Virus record (IMG/VR): IMGVR_UViG_3300030390_002421
Location: 1 to 39,937 of that record
Origin: a virus
DNA length: 39,937 nt
Reading direction: 5' to 3' (one strand)
The notes beneath the pieces are model-generated. The model searched no databases. It was not told the DNA's origin and worked only from the letters and a program-made list of their open reading frames with translations. Of this stretch, positions 24,573 through 32,540 are shown piece by piece. Numbering within the stretch: the first letter of the stretch is position 1; every line of letters starts with the position of its first letter. The translations under genes and the position numbers were made by a program.

Positions 24573-25487
24573 ATGATCTACACAGCAGAAAATCCTGGTA
24601 ATTGGTCCCAATGGAAACAAAAACCAGAAAATAAAAATTTACCCTTAACTGAAGCAAAACAAAAGTTTCTTAAGGAACAATTACTTTTTGAAGACCAATA
24701 CACTAATTTTGTAGCAACACAACAAGCTATTCAACAACAAAAAGCTCAAACGGGAGGAGTTAGTTTAAATGGTGTCTCAGCAGTAGCATTTGATACTCTA
24801 CCAGTATTTCAAACAAACACAGGTAATACACAAACATTAAAAGTTAACTTTGCAAAACCAGTAATAATTACTGGTAATCCTACAGTTGAAGTAGCAAATA
24901 ATCAATTTGGTGGTGGAACAGAAGCAACTTTTAATTATACATTTAGTGCAGGTTCAGGTACAACTGAATTAACATTTCAACATATTCACCCAACAGCTAT
25001 AGTTACATCTCAAGGGTTTTCAGCTAACGTTGTAGCAAATGCAGTTGACTTAGTATCATCTGGAGGTACTGTAGTACAACCAGGAACACCTGTAGATGAG
25101 GTATATACATTTGCAGCAAATACTAATTATACAACATCAGGTGCTGGAAAAGATATTGCAATGACAGTAGAGGTTGTCGGTGGTAATATTATTGAAGTTA
25201 ATGTAACAGCAATTGGAAATGATTTTATTCCAAATGAAGTAATTACATTTGCAGATGGTCAATTAGGGGCTGGATCAACAGGAGGTTCTGTTACAGTAGT
25301 AGCTAGTGTACTTCAGGCAGATACAGTTAGTTTTGCAGCAGGATCTGCAGTATCATTAGCTGGAGGTACTATAAAAACTGGAGATGGTGCTTCATTTAAT
25401 ACACAATATAATGATATTAACCGTAGACAAGGAACACCATCATTAGGATTTAGTTCCACATCTACTAAAACAGGTGTAGCAAGTTAA
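24573..25487 (+). CDS. Probable virion structural protein (beta-rich)
   Basis: 304 residues. A Gln/Lys-rich helical N-terminus (to about residue 60; ATQQAIQQQKAQ) is followed by Gly/Thr/Val-rich beta repeats (VSAVAFDTLPVFQTNTGN, VEVVGGNIIEVNVTAIGND) as in tail, fibre or head-decoration proteins. Almost no Cys or charged clusters. No exact family. Followed by a terminator at 25514, so it is transcribed on its own from the ATATTTATAA motif. Confidence 0.6.
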   Translation: MIYTAENPGNWSQWKQKPENKNLPLTEAKQKFLKEQLLFEDQYTNFVATQQAIQQQKAQTGGVSLNGVSAVAFDTLPVFQTNTGNTQTLKVNFAKPVIITGNPTVEVANNQFGGGTEATFNYTFSAGSGTTELTFQHIHPTAIVTSQGFSANVVANAVDLVSSGGTVVQPGTPVDEVYTFAANTNYTTSGAGKDIAMTVEVVGGNIIEVNVTAIGNDFIPNEVITFADGQLGAGSTGGSVTVVASVLQADTVSFAAGSAVSLAGGTIKTGDGASFNTQYNDINRRQGTPSLGFSSTSTKTGVAS

Positions 25488-25513
25488 AAGTAAATTAAAA
25501 TAAATTAAAGATA

Positions 25514-25547
25514 AGCGCGGTTCCATTAGGATACCGTGCTTTTTTTT
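25514..25547 (+). terminator. Rho-independent terminator fused to a promoter
   Basis: AGCGCGGT (25514-25521) pairs with ACCGTGCT (25533-25540) with one G-T wobble, and TCC/GGA extend the stem around an ATTA loop. Eight Ts follow and lead directly into TTCGTATATTCACG. The preceding AAAATAAATTAAAGATAA also precedes the terminator at 30018. Confidence 0.88.
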
Positions 25548-25560
25548 CGTATATTCACGT
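25546..25560 (+). promoter_or_regulatory. Promoter-like motif at the terminator edge
   Basis: TTCGTATATTCACGT shares its first Ts with the terminator tract. The leader AAAATAAAGGTTATACT leads to the ATG at 25580. Confidence 0.6.
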
Positions 25561-25579
25561 ATAAAATAAAGGTTATACT

Positions 25580-26020
25580 ATGGCATTATGGAAATTTACA
25601 AATTTAAATAAACACGGAAATTACCGAACAAGAATAATTCATACTAAAGGTGCATTAAGTATACCTGGTAGTGGATTAGGTCCAACTGTATTTGCAAATC
25701 GATTTAAATATGAATATAAGGATGAAGTTTTTCCACCAACATTAGCAAACATAGGAGGTAAAATATATTTAATGCCTTTATGGAAAGAAGTAGATCCAAA
25801 TACAACTTTAAATGATATAAATTGGATCAAACCAAAACCTAAAGTAAAACAAGAACCTATAGTTGTAATGACTATTAGCAGTAGCAACGTAAATAAAACG
25901 TATAAAACGGTATATTATCCAGATTCAGGTAAATTCCATTGTAATTGTCCAGGTAGATGGAGAGCGTTTGATGGTAAATGTAAACACATAAAAGAATTAG
26001 AATTAAAAATAAATAAATAA
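25580..26020 (+). CDS. SWIM zinc-finger protein
   Basis: 146 residues. The C-terminal SKFHCNCPGRWRAFDGKCKHIKELE-type segment, read here as C-x-C ... C-x-H (HCNCPG, GKCKHIKEL), is the SWIM zinc-binding pattern used for DNA or protein contacts. The N-terminal half (residues 1-60) is beta-rich and unrecognised. It shares a promoter with the DNA ligase nine bases downstream, so a role in DNA repair or joining is plausible. Confidence 0.75.
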   Translation: MALWKFTNLNKHGNYRTRIIHTKGALSIPGSGLGPTVFANRFKYEYKDEVFPPTLANIGGKIYLMPLWKEVDPNTTLNDINWIKPKPKVKQEPIVVMTISSSNVNKTYKTVYYPDSGKFHCNCPGRWRAFDGKCKHIKELELKINK

Positions 26021-26029
26021 ATAAAGGTT

Positions 26030-27292
26030 ATGACAGAAATAAATAAATTTATCGAAGAAATGAGAGCTACAAGCAGTGCAACTGACAAAATAGCAATTAT
26101 AAAAAATAGTTCTACATTTATACATAATGTACTTGAAGCAACATATAATCCATATAAACAATATTATGTTACAAGTAAAACATGCAAAAAAAATCATGAT
26201 AAAGTTGCAATTATTCATCATACTTTATTTGAAACATTACATTTATTAAGTTCAAGAAAAGTTACAGGACATGATGCTATTAAATTAGTAAATAAATTTT
26301 CTCAAATTGATATTAATTTTGATTTAATTTATAAAATTATAGATAAAGATTTAGGTATTAGAGTAGGTGATTCAATAATTAATAAAGCAATACCAGGATT
26401 AATACCTACATTTAAAGTTGCATTAGCTAAAGAATATGATGATAAATGTGATTGGAATGATGGTTGGTATGCTTCAAGAAAATTAGATGGTGTTAGATGT
26501 TTAGCAGTTGTTAATTATGAAGGTAAATGTACACTTTATTCTAGAATGGGTAAAGAATTAACTACATTAAATAAAGTAAAAGAAGCTATTGAAGCATCAG
26601 GTATTATTAATACTGTGTTTGATGGTGAAATTTGTTTAATTGATGAAAATGGAGATGAAGATTTTCAAGGCATAATGAAACAGTTAAGACGTAAAGATCA
26701 CCAAATCGAAAATCCTGCTTATATGATATTTGATATGTTACATAAACCTAATTTTGATAACCAAAAAGGTGGTCCTATATTAAGTCAAAGGTTACAGGCA
26801 TTAAGAGGATTTTTAACAGGTAGATACATTACAGATAACACATTACGTTATACAGATCAATTCCAAATAACAGATGGTAAACATTTTGATATGTGGGGTC
26901 AAATGGCAACTGATAAAAAGTGGGAAGGATTTATGATACGTAAAGATGTTACATATGAAGGTAAACGTACTAAAAATTTACTTAAAGTAAAGAAATTCCA
27001 TGATGCTGAGTATGTTGTAGTTGATTATGACAATGATGATCATGAAGTAGTTAGAGATGGCAGATCAGAAACAATTAAAATGCTAGCTCAAGTATGGATT
27101 GAACATAAAGGACATAGAGTAAAAGTTGGTAGTGGTTGGAGTCAAGAACAACGTTTACAATATATGGATGGTTCAATTGTAGGTAAAACAATTACAGTAC
27201 AATATTTTGAAGAAACTAAAAATGATAAAGGTGGTATTAGCTTACGATTCCCAACTGTAAAAATTGTACATGGAGATAAACGAGAAGTATAA
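26030..27292 (+). CDS. ATP-dependent DNA ligase
   Basis: 420 residues. Motif I is SRKLDGVRCL with Lys151 as the AMP acceptor; motif III region VFDGEICLID; motif IV EGFMIRKD; motif V LLKVKKF, then an OB-fold part (KMLAQVWIEHKGHRVKVG). The N-terminal 130 residues are helical as in DNA-binding domains of family members. It seals nicks in phage DNA (the T4 counterpart is gp30). Preceded by an AATAAAGGTT leader at the start codon. Confidence 0.92.
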   Translation: MTEINKFIEEMRATSSATDKIAIIKNSSTFIHNVLEATYNPYKQYYVTSKTCKKNHDKVAIIHHTLFETLHLLSSRKVTGHDAIKLVNKFSQIDINFDLIYKIIDKDLGIRVGDSIINKAIPGLIPTFKVALAKEYDDKCDWNDGWYASRKLDGVRCLAVVNYEGKCTLYSRMGKELTTLNKVKEAIEASGIINTVFDGEICLIDENGDEDFQGIMKQLRRKDHQIENPAYMIFDMLHKPNFDNQKGGPILSQRLQALRGFLTGRYITDNTLRYTDQFQITDGKHFDMWGQMATDKKWEGFMIRKDVTYEGKRTKNLLKVKKFHDAEYVVVDYDNDDHEVVRDGRSETIKMLAQVWIEHKGHRVKVGSGWSQEQRLQYMDGSIVGKTITVQYFEETKNDKGGISLRFPTVKIVHGDKREV

Positions 27293-27364
27293 AGTAATAA
27301 CACGTTATTTGGAATTAAGACAAATGAAAAAGTAAGCCGAAAGAGTGCGAGTAAGTAGTATATC

Positions 27365-27401
27365 TTTTGTATCTTACACACGTTGAGCGATTAAGCACAA
27401 C
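27365..27401 (+). promoter_or_regulatory. Variant promoter and stem leader
   Basis: TTTTGTATCTTACACACG is a divergent copy of the TTCGTATATTTACG motif. GTTG and CAAC (27382-27385, 27398-27401) flank a GATTAAG centre, and AAAATAAAGGTTATATG follows. The leader at 30061-30101 has the same layout. Confidence 0.45.
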
Positions 27402-27419
27402 ATTAAAAATAAAGGTTAT

Positions 27420-27638
27420 ATGTTTTATCAAGTACAAAATCAAAAATTAAAAAGAAACAATCAATTTAGAGTTCAAACAGTTCCAGCTGGTTTAAAAGAA
27501 ATTAAAGCTAAAGGATGGAATATTGCTGATTGTAAATTTGAACATTTAAGAGATGAGCTAGTTACTAACAAGTATAAAGAGTTAGATGGTCGTATGAATA
27601 AACGTGGTAAACAATTTGCAATGAGAGCAGGATTATAA
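27420..27638 (+). CDS. Small basic hypothetical protein
   Basis: 72 residues, Lys/Arg-rich throughout (VQNQKLKRNNQFRVQ). Not recognised. First gene after the variant promoter, with an AAATAAAGGTTAT leader against its ATG. Confidence 0.65.
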   Translation: MFYQVQNQKLKRNNQFRVQTVPAGLKEIKAKGWNIADCKFEHLRDELVTNKYKELDGRMNKRGKQFAMRAGL

Positions 27639-27648
27639 ATTTAAAAAT

Positions 27649-28233
27649 ATGACAATAAAGATTAAATCAAAAGTTAAAAATGAATTTAGTTATGAAGCAT
27701 TTCGTAAATGGATGTTATCTGATGAAAAAAACTTTAAATCCATGTATAATAGTGGTGATGTATCAGGTAGGTTTATTGAAAATGTTATTATTCAAAATGA
27801 AGGTGTTAAACAAACAGTAAAAGAAAATCAAAATACTCATTTTTATGATGTTTTAAGGTATAAAAATCATGTTATTATGAAAGGTGAAATTAAATCAACA
27901 TCTACTCTAGTAACTGATGCCTCTATGAAAAAACATAATACTAGTTATTTAAAAATAGGTGGTTTTGCACAGAAAGAAGGTGGATTTGATGAAATGATAA
28001 TAATTGATAAAGTAAATCTTTTCAGGTTTGAAATCCCACATGATGTATTTTTCAATGAAGCTATATTTAGTGGTACAAAAGGTAATGATTTTAGATGGTA
28101 TGCAGATTATGATGAGTATAAAACACTTCAAAAAGTAAAACGTAATTTATTACCTGATGGTACCTATAGACTTAGAAGCGAGGCATTAGCTAATAATACA
28201 AAACTAATAAAAAAATATCAAATTTTAGACTAA
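27649..28233 (+). CDS. Unrecognised protein with a possible PD-(D/E)XK nuclease core
   Basis: 194 residues. YDVLRYKNHVIMKGEIKST contains Asp67, then Glu80-x-Lys82, the spacing of the PD-(D/E)XK metal site, followed by a helical part and YLKIGGF. This could make it a small endonuclease, but the pattern is short and easily met by chance. Next to an RGRP-containing protein (1-base gap). Confidence 0.6.
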   Translation: MTIKIKSKVKNEFSYEAFRKWMLSDEKNFKSMYNSGDVSGRFIENVIIQNEGVKQTVKENQNTHFYDVLRYKNHVIMKGEIKSTSTLVTDASMKKHNTSYLKIGGFAQKEGGFDEMIIIDKVNLFRFEIPHDVFFNEAIFSGTKGNDFRWYADYDEYKTLQKVKRNLLPDGTYRLRSEALANNTKLIKKYQILD

Positions 28234-28234
28234 T

Positions 28235-28651
28235 ATGACAGAAAATAGAGGTAGACCAAAAGAACAAGAAGCCATTCCTTGGCAAAAATACACTCAAGAG
28301 TGTATTGAAGTTCCATCAAAACCAGAATTAGGTGGTAGATCAGTTTGGCATTATGATAGAAGCAAGTTTGAAAACGGGCCTTGGAAAACTGAACATTATG
28401 AGATGAAAGGTTATAAACACCCAAAACCAGATATTGATCAAAAACCTTATGGTAAACATCCAGTTGTAATGGTATTTAAAACATCAAATCGTTCTAATGC
28501 TAAAACTAAGATAAAAGTATTTAATAAAAATATAGATTATATTATTAGTGCTAAAAAATTACCTGGTGTACCTGAAAAAGCTGAAATAGTTGAATTAGGG
28601 GTAGGTAAATCATTTATATCTAAATATAAGCAAAAATATAATTTAGCTTAA
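28235..28651 (+). CDS. Hypothetical protein with N-terminal RGRP motif
   Basis: 138 residues. NRGRPKEQ at residues 4-11 is an AT-hook core, which binds the minor groove of AT-rich DNA. The rest contains a Tyr/Lys/Pro-rich middle and a beta/alpha C-terminal half (VVMVFKTSNRSNAKTKIKVF). No family recognised. Cotranscribed with the possible nuclease upstream. Confidence 0.6.
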   Translation: MTENRGRPKEQEAIPWQKYTQECIEVPSKPELGGRSVWHYDRSKFENGPWKTEHYEMKGYKHPKPDIDQKPYGKHPVVMVFKTSNRSNAKTKIKVFNKNIDYIISAKKLPGVPEKAEIVELGVGKSFISKYKQKYNLA

Positions 28652-28672
28652 TTTTCATATATTTATAACAAA
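28652..28672 (+). promoter_or_regulatory. ATATTTATAA promoter-like motif
   Basis: TTTTCATATATTTATAACAA precedes the ATG at 28695 by 23 bases; second promoter class. Confidence 0.45.
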
Positions 28673-28694
28673 ATATTAATCAAATAAATTTATT

Positions 28695-29000
28695 ATGTTG
28701 AAAATTATAGGTCTTATAGTAGTATTATTAGTAATCGGAGCAGCCGTTTATTATTTTGGGTTTTATAAAAGAGGTAAAATCAATGATAGAGATGGAGATT
28801 TAATCCCTGATGAAATAGAAGATGCAGTAGAAGATGTTAAAGAAGTAGTTAAAGAAACTAAACGTAGAGCTAAATCAGTAAAAAAAGAACTTAAAGATGT
28901 TGCAAGTGCAGCTAAAGAGGTAATTAATCAAGCTGGTGATGTAGCTGCAGCTGTAAAAGGTAAAAAAAGACAAGGTAGAAAACCAAAAGCAAAAAAATAA
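28695..29000 (+). CDS. Membrane-anchored protein with acidic calcium-type loop and basic tail
   Basis: 101 residues. Residues 4-24 are a transmembrane helix (IIGLIVVLLVIGAAVYYFGF), then NDRDGDLIPDEIED, a DxDGDxIPDE loop like those of type 3 thrombospondin or dockerin-like calcium sites, then a long charged helix (EVVKETKRRAKSVKKEL) and a GRKPKAKK tail. The charged helix could be a coiled coil. Precedes the acidic protein by 3 bases. Confidence 0.65.
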   Translation: MLKIIGLIVVLLVIGAAVYYFGFYKRGKINDRDGDLIPDEIEDAVEDVKEVVKETKRRAKSVKKELKDVASAAKEVINQAGDVAAAVKGKKRQGRKPKAKK

Positions 29001-29003
29001 ATT

Positions 29004-29990
29004 ATGAGTAAATATAACTTAACAGACATTTTAGAACAGTACAGAATAGGTTCAGGTTGGACTACAGATTTTGATTATGATGGAATGTTGAAAGCCGGAC
29101 TTAAAGTAGGTGTTGATACTGATATTAAAGTTCTAAAGAAAATGTCTGATGATTTTGAAGATGTTAACTATCATAGGGAAAATAGTCATTTACAAACTGC
29201 TATTGATGCATTAGAAAATGGAGAACCTATTGATGAAGTAAGTATGCTATTTGGAGATTTTCATGCTGAAATTAAACAAACTATGGAAGATCAAGGTATG
29301 GATATAGAACCAACATTAGGTAAATTTATGGATTCTAAAATGGATAAAATGAATGAAGATGAATTTGATGAAGCTAGACAAGCAGCAATTGAATCATCTC
29401 AAGAAAAAGCAGGTATGAATGAAGAAAAAGGTGAAGGCTATAAAAAATATGAAGATGGAGTTGAAAAAGCTAAACTTAAAAAAGATGGTGATTTAAAAGT
29501 AGATGAAATAGCTGGGTATGATAGAAAAGGTAATAAACAGCAAGACTCAGATGGTAGTGATGCTACAAAGTATAAGAAAGCAGCTGGAAACATGGATGAA
29601 TCATCATATAAAATGAACCCTGATAGATCCGAAATGCAAATGCATCTAAAACAATACAGAGATGGTAACATTGATGGTGATGATTTAGCTAACGCATTTG
29701 AAGAAATATTAATGGGAACAGTTTCACCTCCAAGTGAAAGAGGATTTAATACTAAATATGGTATGGAAGAATCAGATTCAATGAAAGAAGGTGTAGTTAA
29801 AGATATTATTCAAGCACTTAAAGATGATGCTAAAGGAACTGATGCTGAAATTGATTCTTATATGGATAGTCTAAAAAGATCAGGAGATACATTTGATGAA
29901 ATAGATGATTTTGTTGAAGATTTTAAAAACTATGTTGCTGATAAAGCATTACAAGAACACTTTGGTCGCTTCATGAAAGATTATCAATAA
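29004..29990 (+). CDS. Large acidic, Met-rich protein, possibly virion-associated
   Basis: 328 residues rich in Asp, Glu, Lys and Met (DSKMDKMNEDEFDEARQAA), helical at both ends with a hydrophilic centre. No family recognised. Composition would suit a scaffold-like or head-associated protein. It lies between an ATATTTATAA promoter and the terminator at 30018, so it and the membrane protein form a two-gene transcript. Confidence 0.6.
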   Translation: MSKYNLTDILEQYRIGSGWTTDFDYDGMLKAGLKVGVDTDIKVLKKMSDDFEDVNYHRENSHLQTAIDALENGEPIDEVSMLFGDFHAEIKQTMEDQGMDIEPTLGKFMDSKMDKMNEDEFDEARQAAIESSQEKAGMNEEKGEGYKKYEDGVEKAKLKKDGDLKVDEIAGYDRKGNKQQDSDGSDATKYKKAAGNMDESSYKMNPDRSEMQMHLKQYRDGNIDGDDLANAFEEILMGTVSPPSERGFNTKYGMEESDSMKEGVVKDIIQALKDDAKGTDAEIDSYMDSLKRSGDTFDEIDDFVEDFKNYVADKALQEHFGRFMKDYQ

Positions 29991-30017
29991 GATACATTAA
30001 AATAAATTAAAGATAAT

Positions 30018-30049
30018 TGCGGTAACATTTGGTTACCGCATTTTTTTTT
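30018..30049 (+). terminator. Strong terminator fused to a promoter
   Basis: TGCGGTAAC (30018-30026) pairs perfectly with GTTACCGCA (30032-30040); a nine-T tract follows and runs into TTCGTATATTTACG. Same upstream AAAATAAATTAAAGATAA as at 25514. Confidence 0.92.
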
Positions 30050-30063
30050 CGTATATTTACGTG
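30048..30063 (+). promoter_or_regulatory. Promoter-like motif starting the early small-gene array
   Basis: TTCGTATATTTACGTG with a leader containing GTTG...CAAC arms and AAAATAAAGGTT directly against the ATG at 30101. Confidence 0.6.
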
Positions 30064-30100
30064 TTGTTATGATTAAGTAGCAACACTAAAAATAAAGGTT

Positions 30101-30247
30101 ATGACAGATCAATTCATTCAAGGCTTAACATTAGCCGTAGACAAAAAATTCATTACTATGTCTCAAGCATTTGAGATTATCAAAGAAACTAATTCTATTG
30201 ATAATACAACAGTAGATAAATCCATAGGTTTTAAACAAAATAGATAG
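30101..30247 (+). CDS. Small hypothetical protein
   Basis: 48 residues (MTDQFIQGLTLAVDKKFITM...), helical. The AATAAAGGTT leader adjoins its ATG, strong support for translation. Function unknown. Confidence 0.65.
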   Translation: MTDQFIQGLTLAVDKKFITMSQAFEIIKETNSIDNTTVDKSIGFKQNR

Positions 30248-30249
30248 TT

Positions 30250-30540
30250 ATGAAAACATTTAAAGATATTACTTTTAAACAACACAAATTAGGTAAAGGA
30301 CACATTCAAGGATTACTAATGTTAGATAATGGTATTGAGTTATCTATAGTAGCAGGTAAAGGAATGTACAGTAGTTCTAAAGATGGCGTTAGAGCATCAG
30401 TTGATGATGTAAAAGATGTTTTATCATTTGAGGTAGCTGTGTTTGATGATGGTGGTAATTTTATTGAAAGTGATGCTGGTTCAGTATTAGGATGGCAATC
30501 AAGAGAAGATATTAACACATTAATTAAAACATTTTCATAA
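30250..30540 (+). CDS. Hypothetical protein, small beta-rich
   Basis: 96 residues: HIQGLLMLDNGIELSIVAGKG, then VDDVLSFEVAVFDDGG-type strands (SFEVAVFDDGGNF). This type of short protein is common in T4-like phages but unassigned. It shares its last base with the next tiny gene's ATG. Confidence 0.65.
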   Translation: MKTFKDITFKQHKLGKGHIQGLLMLDNGIELSIVAGKGMYSSSKDGVRASVDDVKDVLSFEVAVFDDGGNFIESDAGSVLGWQSREDINTLIKTFS

Positions 30541-30626
30541 TGATAGATTTAATAGAAAAATTATACCAGACAAATGAAATTACTGAAGAAGTTAAATTAT
30601 TACTAATAGAAAAATATTATGAATAA
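30540..30626 (+). CDS. Very small hypothetical protein
   Basis: 28 residues, acidic and helical (MIDLIEKLYQTNEITEEVK). Starts at the last base of the previous stop and overlaps the next ATG by 8 bases, which fits the array pattern; otherwise unsupported. Confidence 0.4.
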   Translation: MIDLIEKLYQTNEITEEVKLLLIEKYYE

Positions 30627-30858
30627 AGAAAATAAAAGGTACGTTGTATCAATGGATATGTATGTTTATGCTGATAATGATTATATGGCTAAAAAACGTG
30701 CTAATGATTTAAGATTATCAATAGATAATAGAAGACATTCACAACACGTTGAAGTTAAAGAAATAGGTGAACAACCATTTGCATCAACTTATTATCGTAA
30801 ATTAGATGATCCAACATTTATACCTAAAGATAAGTCTAACGAACCATTACCATTTTAA
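30619..30858 (+). CDS. Small hypothetical protein
   Basis: 79 residues. KRYVVSMDMYVYADNDYMAK is a strand-helix pattern like that of small phage proteins with a ferredoxin-like fold, ending in an acidic Pro-rich tail. Not recognised. Confidence 0.6.
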   Translation: MNKENKRYVVSMDMYVYADNDYMAKKRANDLRLSIDNRRHSQHVEVKEIGEQPFASTYYRKLDDPTFIPKDKSNEPLPF

Positions 30859-30859
30859 T

Positions 30860-31000
30860 ATGATAAAAATTGGAGATAGAATTCGCATTTATGATGATGC
30901 AGTTAAAGTAGTATTTGGTTTTCATAAAAATGGCAACCCATTAATTAAGAATGAAGGTACAATATGTCAAGTACCACTTAAAAATTGTAAAAAATGGTAA
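30860..31000 (+). CDS. Small hypothetical protein
   Basis: 46 residues from ATG 30860, one base after the preceding stop (an in-frame ATG at 30806 would lie inside the previous gene). IGDRIRIYDDAVKVVFGF suggests a small barrel. Overlaps the metallopeptidase-like gene by 7 bases. Confidence 0.55.
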   Translation: MIKIGDRIRIYDDAVKVVFGFHKNGNPLIKNEGTICQVPLKNCKKW

Positions 31001-31368
31001 AAGATAAAATAGTAGATATAATAAATAAAGTTTATCCTAAAATTATAGGATGGTATGGTGTTGGTAAAAAACAATATCCACCAATTGAAATACATAAAAA
31101 TATTTTAGTTAGACTAACTGGTGAACCAGATGCTGAAGGTGAACCTGCTGATGCTGAATATGATAGAAAAGAAAATAAGTTATTTATATACTCAGATTAT
31201 AATAATAGTACTGAAGATGTAATAAGAAGTATTATTCATGAATATACCCATTATTTACAATCTGGATCATGGATGAAAAGGTTTTATGATATAGGTTATA
31301 GTTATGATAATCATCCTTATGAAATAGATGCTAAATTAGCCGAAGAAGATTGGAAGATGTTTGCGTAA
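30994..31368 (+). CDS. Small zincin-like metallopeptidase (HExxH)
   Basis: 124 residues. SIIHEYTHYLQS carries His82-Glu-x-x-His86, and NHPYEIDAKLAEEDW supplies Glu110 as a third zinc ligand, the gluzincin layout of small SprT- or ImmA-like peptidase domains. An acidic insertion (GEPDAEGEPADAEYD) precedes the active site. Target unknown; phage peptidases of this size may process a repressor or host protein. Last gene before a new promoter. Confidence 0.72.
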   Translation: MVKDKIVDIINKVYPKIIGWYGVGKKQYPPIEIHKNILVRLTGEPDAEGEPADAEYDRKENKLFIYSDYNNSTEDVIRSIIHEYTHYLQSGSWMKRFYDIGYSYDNHPYEIDAKLAEEDWKMFA

Positions 31369-31371
31369 AAA

Positions 31372-31406
31372 TTTGGCTACCTGAGTGAGGGTTCGTATAT
31401 TCACGG
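31372..31406 (+). promoter_or_regulatory. Full-length early-type promoter
   Basis: TTTGGCTACC, 12 bases, then GGTTCGTATATTCACGG; the TTTG-to-TATATT gap is 20 bases. The leader GTATAATAATTAATAAAC and AATAAAGGTT adjoins the ATG at 31434. Near-identical copies at 35722, 37522 and 37896. Confidence 0.72.
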
Positions 31407-31433
31407 TATAATAATTAATAAACAATAAAGGTT

Positions 31434-32180
31434 ATGGTAAGTACAGAAACAATGCAATTAGATTTATTTAATGGAGTAGTATTAACTACTGAACAACAAG
31501 AAAAAATTGATAATTTTATAGATACTCAAGCTAAACGTGCAGCTGCATCTCAAGTAGATGTTAGTAAAACAATGATGTTACTTGATGAAGCTGGTTTTGT
31601 TAGAAGTAAAGATTATAAATGTAATTTTGAAGTTCATGAAGTTACTAAAGAACGAGAATTTGGTTATTCTTATAATAATACAAATTTTGACCACGAAGTT
31701 ACTTATTTAAATGCTGTAGGTGGTGTTTATCTTATAGTTAATAGTATTAAAGATGGAGAATTAGGAGTTTATAAATCTAGTGTAAGTAGAGAATATGATA
31801 AATTAATGTGTACTAGTATTACTTCACAATATAGATATTATAAGCCAAGTACATTATATACTAAATTTAATGAGTATAATGATCTTAAAATAAGTGATCT
31901 TGAATATAATGGTAAACAAAAAATTGCCTTAGATATTATAGTTGCTAAATACAAGAAATTATACCCTAAAGCTGATGTTACTGTTGGTTCTGATTATTAT
32001 AGAAGATCATATACTTCATTTCCAATTGTTAAAGTTAAATTTGAATCAGGTAGTGAAATTAGTTTTACTTTAGGTTATAGTGATGAAATGGAGGAAGAAA
32101 GATTCCATAAAAAATATGATGCTGTAGTTGAAACTACTGAAGCATTATTAGAAAGATTTAATAACCAAAAAGCTAAATAA
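31434..32180 (+). CDS. Hypothetical protein with a beta-clamp-binding-type motif (QLDLF)
   Basis: 248 residues. Residues 8-12 are QLDLF, exactly the canonical bacterial sliding-clamp-binding pentapeptide. The rest is mixed alpha/beta with a Tyr-rich centre (YSYNNTNFDHEVTYL) and has no family I recognise. It is the first gene after a full early-type promoter, which would suit an early host-takeover factor. Confidence 0.7.
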   Translation: MVSTETMQLDLFNGVVLTTEQQEKIDNFIDTQAKRAAASQVDVSKTMMLLDEAGFVRSKDYKCNFEVHEVTKEREFGYSYNNTNFDHEVTYLNAVGGVYLIVNSIKDGELGVYKSSVSREYDKLMCTSITSQYRYYKPSTLYTKFNEYNDLKISDLEYNGKQKIALDIIVAKYKKLYPKADVTVGSDYYRRSYTSFPIVKVKFESGSEISFTLGYSDEMEEERFHKKYDAVVETTEALLERFNNQKAK

Positions 32181-32181
32181 T

Positions 32182-32409
32182 ATGAAAGTAAAAAAACAAG
32201 TTTTACACCATTGCTTGGATCAGGCAAAGGAATTTATTAAATTGGGGGAACGAGATAAGGCTAGAGACTATTGTGATATGGGAATAGCTTACGTTGCTGA
32301 GAAAAGAATAGAAGGTTATGGAGCTAAAGACACAATTGAAGATATTAGAGTTGAATTGTGGTTAGAACGCTTTTGGATGTTTTTAGAAAATAAAAATTTA
32401 ATGTTATAA
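32182..32409 (+). CDS. Small helical hypothetical protein
   Basis: 75 residues; HCLDQAKEFIKLGERDKARDY reads as a helix-turn-helix pair like a TPR unit. One-base gap from the previous gene. Not recognised. Confidence 0.6.
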   Translation: MKVKKQVLHHCLDQAKEFIKLGERDKARDYCDMGIAYVAEKRIEGYGAKDTIEDIRVELWLERFWMFLENKNLML

Positions 32410-32410
32410 T

Positions 32411-32539
32411 ATGTGCATGTCAGGAATACATTACGAAATTGAAGACGAATTAGAAGAGGATTTTATAGAAGTCGATCCTAAATTAATTTGTAAATACTCA
32501 GGACTTTTATCAGTTTATGCTTATCAAAATATAGATTAA
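32411..32539 (+). CDS. Very small acidic protein
   Basis: 42 residues, strongly acidic (EIEDELEEDFIEVD), with three Cys. One-base gaps on both sides support translation. Confidence 0.5.
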   Translation: MCMSGIHYEIEDELEEDFIEVDPKLICKYSGLLSVYAYQNID

Positions 32540-32540
32540 T

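Noticed and set aside
28652-28672. Classical T4 late promoter
   Set aside because: The T4 late element is TATAAATA on the coding strand; here TATTTATA is read in that direction, and the site better fits a Bacteroidota-like -7 element.
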